64,000 nt of DNA from Glebionis coronaria. Lineage: Eukaryota > Streptophyta > Magnoliopsida > Asterales > Asteraceae. Location of the stretch: positions 658,830,963 to 658,894,962 of the forward strand of contig CM046874.1 of assembly GCA_025667525.1 (NCBI GenBank), written 5' to 3'. Positions 59,656 through 64,000 of this stretch are shown here, in pieces. The notes under the pieces are model-generated. The model was not told where the DNA came from and did no database searches. It saw only the letters and a program-made list of their open reading frames with translations. Each line of letters opens with the position of its first letter. The first letter of the stretch is position 1. The translations under genes and the position numbers were made by a program.

Positions 59656-60399
59656 TCAAGACTTGTTCTCAATAATATCCCAAGCGGCATTAGAAGACTT
59701 AACCAAAAGATTACCCCCCGAAGCACTATTTAGTGAATCTTGGTCATTCATGCTTAAACCATTATAAAAAGTATTGATTTGGTGCACTTTGGTAAAACCA
59801 TGTTGTGGGCACTTTCCTAAAAGTTCTTTATAACGGTCCCAAGATTCAATAAAAGTCTCATCGTACTTTTGTTCAAAAGTAATGATTTCATTCCGCAAAG
59901 CGGTAGTACGAGAGGGTGGGAAAAAGTAGTTTATGAATTTGGTCTCTAAGTCCGTCCACGTAAGAATACTTTGTGGCGGTTCCTTATCAAGCCAATGTCG
60001 GGCTTGTCCCTCTAAGGAGAAAGGAAAAAGTTGCAAGTGAATTACCTCTTGTGAAACCCCATTGAATTTGACCGTATTCGTGAGTTGAAGGAACCTTTTG
60101 ATGTGGTCATGAGGATCATCAATGGTTCGCCCCAAGAATGGTTGAGCAGAGACCATTTGAATAAAGCCGGATTTAAGCTCAAAGTTGTTGGCTCCAATCG
60201 CGGGTATGACAATAGCATCGTGGTTGCCCTTTACATGTGCTTGCAAAAGTTCGATCATAGGGCGATTGTCCGGTAGAGGTTCATTGTTGTTATTATTCAT
60301 GTTGTTTTGAGGTAGATTATTATTGTTGTTGTGTACACCGGCCATGTCTAAGTGATCGAGAGTCTCGGGCTCTTGATAAGACGTTGATTGAGTGCGCAT
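59656..60399 (-). pseudogene. Element E gag N-terminal domain
   Basis: ATG at 60399 (MRTQSTSYQEPETLDHLDMAG), an Asn-rich segment, then the retrotransposon gag domain with FLGRTIDDPHDHIKRFLQL, LFPFSLEGQARHWLD and FINYFFPPSRTTALRNEI. It ends at a TGA (59656-59658), a change that fits CGA-to-TGA, after which the frame runs on into the zinc-knuckle part. The start lies ~200 bp after the primer binding site. Confidence 0.88.
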
Positions 60400-60616
60400 A
60401 CACCTGCAAAAGAACTAACAAAGCAAGAAATATTTTTGGTTTTTTTTATGTTTTTTAATTAATTTTTTTTTTTTTTTGAAAATTTTATATTTTTTAGGAT
60501 TTTTGAAATTTGAAAGCAAGGAAAATAACGTTCAAAGATGAACGGATCCCAAAATCCAACACGTCTCTCACTTAAAACCTTTAATCTTAACGAAAAGAGC
60601 CGGCAGCGGCGCCATT
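60400..60616 (-). other. Element E leader and tRNA-Asp primer binding site
   Basis: On the minus strand TGGCGCCGCTGCCGG (60614-60600) follows the LTR after a 2-base spacer. It matches the tRNA-Asp complement used by Athila, TGGCGCCGTTGCCGG, with one difference. The rest of the leader is A/T-rich with a long T/A run near 60430-60500. Confidence 0.85.
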
Positions 60617-62250
60617 TAATACAAAGCTTTTGGCTAAGTATAAAATCTTATCGTCCGAATCTTTTCGAATTGATTATTGATAGAAAGTGTGACTCAATTG
60701 TTCTTGGTGGAATAATAAATGGTTTGGTTGATTATATAGTTTAAACTAATAGCAAATATGAAAATATCGTTGAGTAAAGTAAAAGCTTTAAAGATTAAAC
60801 TAAAATGACGAGTTAAAAATAAATGCTTGAAAACTTAAAGAAAAGATTTGAAAAATACTTGAAAACTTAATGAAACTAACACTTGAAAACTTTGCAAAAA
60901 CAAGAAATTAAGTCCGTCAGAATCCCCGGTCGGAATCCCGTCGGAATATGCAGATCGGAATGTGTAACAGGAAGCGATCGGAATATACCCTAATCAGAAT
61001 ATTAATGAAAATTTGTTGTCAGAATGAGTCAAAACCACCCCAATCGGAATATCAATAATAACACCCAGATCGGAATACAGTAAAATTGATACAATCGGAA
61101 TACACGAAAGGAATCCAAATCGGAATCCTAAAACCCCTATCCGATCTTAGTGATCGGAATACTGGTGATAAATCGGAAAGCCAAAAACCCTAATCCGATC
61201 TTAGTGATCGGAATACTAGGGGGACTAATGGGTTTACCCTTTTCCGATTACCTTTTGATTCGAAAATAAGCTAGTGATAAGCTATATTGATAAGCTAACA
61301 CCAAAACTTAACCAAATCAGTAATGAAACAAACTACGAATAACAACTTTTCCAAACTTTAAATAAGCAATCTTTTAAATCAAACCATAAAAAGATGAAAC
61401 TTTTTAAGAAAACTTTAAAAAAGTAAATAAGCTAAAAATACGAATAAGCCAATAAGCACAAGAATTTTAAATCTTAACCGTATGAAAGCTTAAGTATGAT
61501 AAAAATATGAACTTTTTAATCCTTAAAACATCAAGATCAAACACGGATCATCAACATTTCAGATCAAAATTTACTAAAATAAAGAAAGGTAGAAAGAGAT
61601 TAAAGATTAAAAGCTTAAACTTGAACTTGATTAATGAAATCCAAAATACAAAAAAGCTTAATCTTGAAAGATTAAAAGAAAGAAAAGATGAAAACTTAGT
61701 GAGAGAAAGTTTGGAACTTTCTCTCTCTAAAAACTAGAAAGGAAAAGTGAAAATGAAACTAGCTAACTAAAAACTAACCAACCCTCCTAATGTGTATTAG
61801 GAGGGTATTTATAGGGAAAATGGGAAGGTGTGCATGTGTTGCCTCTTCTTTCTTTCTTCTTGACTCGATTTAAATCCTTTGTCTTTCTCGACGTCGTCTC
61901 GGGATTTGTCGATGTATATTGAACTTGTCTTGTAATTTTCTTCTTCTATTAGACTTGAGTTCTTCGACTTCATTAAATTTCCGTCTTTAGACTTTTTCTT
62001 AGATAAATCTTCAGAATAGGCCTTGGACTTCCGTTCTTTTTGCACTCTTGATCTTTTGACTTCGTCTTTTCACGTTTTCTTCGATAAAAGCCCGTGAAAG
62101 CCCGTGTTTTCTTCCTTTTTCATCTTTTGGTCCTAAAACACAATAAAAACACAAACCACGCATAATTCCGACTTTTACGACATAAAATACACGTTTTGGT
62201 CTTGTTATTATTGGAAATAAGTGGTAAAAGGATAAGTGTTTTCACACTTA
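60617..62250 (-). repeat. Element E 5' LTR
   Basis: 1634 bp, partner of 51073-52746. The promoter TATA and hairpin lie at 61782-61813, and the TTCCGAT cluster at about 60915-61255. The right flank ttaat (62251-62255) is the target duplication. Confidence 0.9.
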
Positions 62251-63998
62251 TTAATAAAGCTGAAACTTCCAACATTGATCTAGATGCCATGTCAGACATT
62301 GACTCCATGCCTGAAGATGAGGTCTTTATCATTGAAGATGATCTTACCATTTCAGACTATGCAGACATGGATGTTGATGATGACCAAGTCACATCTGAGT
62401 TGAAGCCCATTCCCTTCCCATCAATGTTTAATGTTCAGGAACTTGCTACCAAGTAGCTATGGGACCAACAGCTCTGCACACCAACCCTAGTTCCCTTCCC
62501 AACTTTGCCAAATGTCATGGAACTGGGGGCGAAGAAACACTTAGAAGAATTGCAAAACCTCAAGCCTCGCCCTGTTTCAAGAATGAAAGATGTTCAAGAA
62601 CTGGTCGCTGAGGAACTATGAGTTAAGAGGGGAGACATCAGTATCACAAAGCCCAAAGTCACAAATGTTGTTATCCTTTCTGAAATACAAACTCTCACAC
62701 ATGCTGCTGAAGAACTCACAACAAACTTAGAGACTTCCCTAATCTCATCTGTGTAATCCTCTCTAACTTCATTGCTTTCGCAACTGCTGGGAAATGCTTT
62801 GAAAACTCAACTCCCAGTGGTTATAAACCAGAGTCTCCAGCAGTACATGCCATCAGTCCTCACAGCAGCTATCAAGGCTACTGTCGCTGCTATTGCCAAG
62901 GCATCTGAACCTTCTAGGCAACTTCTTCAGGAAATATTACAGGAAGAACTTAAAGAAATATATCTCTTTGTACATCAAGAATTCGTTAAGTTCCATAGAG
63001 CAGGATCAGGCACAACTACTACTAGCGCTATGCCTGAGGGGGAGAATTCTGCTACTTCCACCTCTGAAGAAGAAGAAGATGATGCTCCACCTAAGGGGGA
63101 GAAATCACTTAAACAACTTGAACCCACAAGAGAGATACCCACACCAAAACCCATCAGATCTTTCAAACCCATCACTGAGGTGGTAAAGGACAAGGGAAAA
63201 GGTATTGCCACTGAGGTGCCAGAAACAACCCTGCACTCCCTCCAAGAAGAAGGTGGATCCACTGCCAGACACTCTGATCTGAACAAATTTAAAAGCGCAG
63301 ATGAACCACCTCTAACCCTAGAGCAGGCAAAGGCTCAAATCATGGAACAAAAGAGGTTAGCTAACATTAGAGCTACTGAAATCAAGAGCAAAGAGGCTCT
63401 GAACAAACTACTCTCTCCAGCTGTGAAGGAAGCTCAGCTAAATAAGCTCAAAGAACTTGAAGTCAAAAGGAGCAACCTTCAAAAGGAATATGAGAGAATA
63501 GTAGACCAAAGAGCAGAGCCCGGACAAATAACCAAGTACACTTGTTACACTAATAAAGACAAGAAAGTAGTGATGACCTTATACAGAGACAATCAAATAA
63601 CAAACTACAAAGTCTTCAGTGACTTTAGACTCAGAGATCTGGGCCTCTCTGAATGGTTAGAATTGCTGTCTCTTGCCCAAAAGAAGACTGGGCATGGTGC
63701 TGCCCAAATGATGAAAAATATACAAGCTAAGCTTAATTGGGTAAGAGACACTGCCAAGAAGCCGAAGCTACCTCTACCTCCCCATCTATCACAACAACAA
63801 AAAACTCAAGGACAAAGAAAAAGGAAAACCCCAATGGGGCCTCTAGTAGAGAAGCTGGTCACTAAAAATGTTGTGGTAGATGAAATGTACAGAAACCTTG
63901 TACTTCCAAAAGAGATTGCTAAGCCAGTGGGTGGCCAAGTCTACTCCGAACCAGAGATAGGATTGGTATTCATGAATGGGAACTGTGAATACTTGTAA
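62251..63998 (+). pseudogene. Element B extra ORF, C-terminal part
   Basis: Frame continues from 51072: acidic DAMSDIDSMPEDEVFIIEDD, then stops at TAG (62454-62456), TGA near 62620 and TAA near 62755; from 62772 it is open for 408 codons to TAA at 63996. The last part has an acidic Ser-rich segment (SEEEEDDAPPKGE), a coiled coil (QLNKLKELEVKRSNLQKEYE), and a C-terminal domain with KVFSDFRLRDLGLSEWLELL. That wording and position match FSIIRLEDIEDMLLL in element D's third ORF, so N- and C-terminal domains of the two proteins correspond. Its stop lies two bases before the window end; 3' UTR and LTR are outside. Confidence 0.7.
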
Positions 63999-64000
63999 AA

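Larger units (their letters stand above)
51073..62250 (-). mobile_element. Element E: Athila-type Ty3 retrotransposon
   Basis: Minus strand. LTRs 60617-62250 (5', 1634 bp) and 51073-52746 (3', 1674 bp). The primer binding site matches tRNA-Asp, as in Athila. The pol contains protease, RT, RNase H and integrase in Ty3 order with DLGAS and LMDDF motifs, also Athila/Tat-like. Flanks are ataat and ttaat, a near-match that restores the frame of element B's ORF when the element is removed. The LTR ends are not TG…CA. Coding is interrupted by at least five stops or shifts, so this copy is defective. The region after pol, where Athila elements may have an env-like ORF, holds none. Confidence 0.9.
11204..64000 (+). 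mobile_element. Element B: old SIRE-like Copia retrotransposon, split by K, C and E
   Basis: B is the base layer of most of the window. Its pieces read in order gag end (11204-11752), pol (11753-15046), extra ORF part 1 (15385-16532), a short exon-like continuation (50137-50166), an intron-like segment, a second short coding piece (51010-51072) and extra ORF part 2 (62251-63998). The reading frame resumes exactly across the insertions of C (TSD AAGAA) and E. The 5' LTR and gag start are beyond K to the left, and the 3' LTR is beyond the right edge. It carries many stops and frameshifts, so it is old and inactive. Confidence 0.85.

Overview
This 64 kb window is plant nuclear DNA made almost entirely of transposable elements inserted into one another. 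I see no intact ordinary host gene. The retrotransposon protein families (SIRE-like Copia with a long extra ORF after pol, long-LTR Ty3 chromovirus, Athila-type Ty3) fit a eudicot, most probably Asteraceae (Tanacetum/Artemisia-like). That assignment rests on my recall of these families and was not searched.

Layout. (A) 1-~6560, minus strand: the 5' part of a Ty3 chromovirus-like element (long 5' LTR, PBS, an extra acidic ORF, gag-protease-RT), cut by the left window edge. It appears to lie in (K) ~6561-11203, the right part of a CACTA DNA transposon ending in TAGTG, with two small damaged intron-containing genes, a ~460-bp inverted repeat and a tRNA-like SINE fragment. K interrupts (B), an old SIRE-like Copia element running from 11204 past the right edge, with decayed gag and pol and a long extra ORF. 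B's extra ORF is split by (C) and (E). C, 16533-50136, is a Ty3 element with ~3.45 kb LTRs, a ruined interior and TSD AAGAA. E, 51073-62250, minus strand, is an Athila-type Ty3 element with ~1.65 kb LTRs. C in turn carries (D), 17562-35576, inserted in its 5' LTR with TSD GATTA, and (F), 43017-46380, a 3.4 kb coding-free LTR element with 361-bp LTRs.

D is the outstanding object: an 18 kb Copia element whose two 331-bp LTRs look identical by eye and whose three very long ORFs are open: gag (1614 codons), pol (1155) and a third ORF (1319) after pol. Both gag and the third ORF are preceded by a tandem array built on TTCCG(A/C)ATAG, ending ~130 bp before the start codon. The third ORF also has what looks like its own untranslated first exon and an intron that holds the array. 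B's extra ORF is a distant relative of D's third ORF and is split by a phase-0 intron-like segment with a TACTAAC branch point, largely filled by a ~103-bp minisatellite.

Two unrelated elements, D (Copia) and E (Ty3/Athila), share an unusual promoter-leader plan: TATAAATA directly abutting a 9-10 bp perfect hairpin, directly followed by TTGGTT, and then many sense-oriented TTCCGA repeats in the transcript leader. This shared module and D's two-array, three-ORF design are the best candidates for an undescribed system here.

The elements form one history: B is oldest; K, C and E broke it; A, D and F came later. Nonsense changes in A and E are often consistent with C-to-T decay, while D looks recent.
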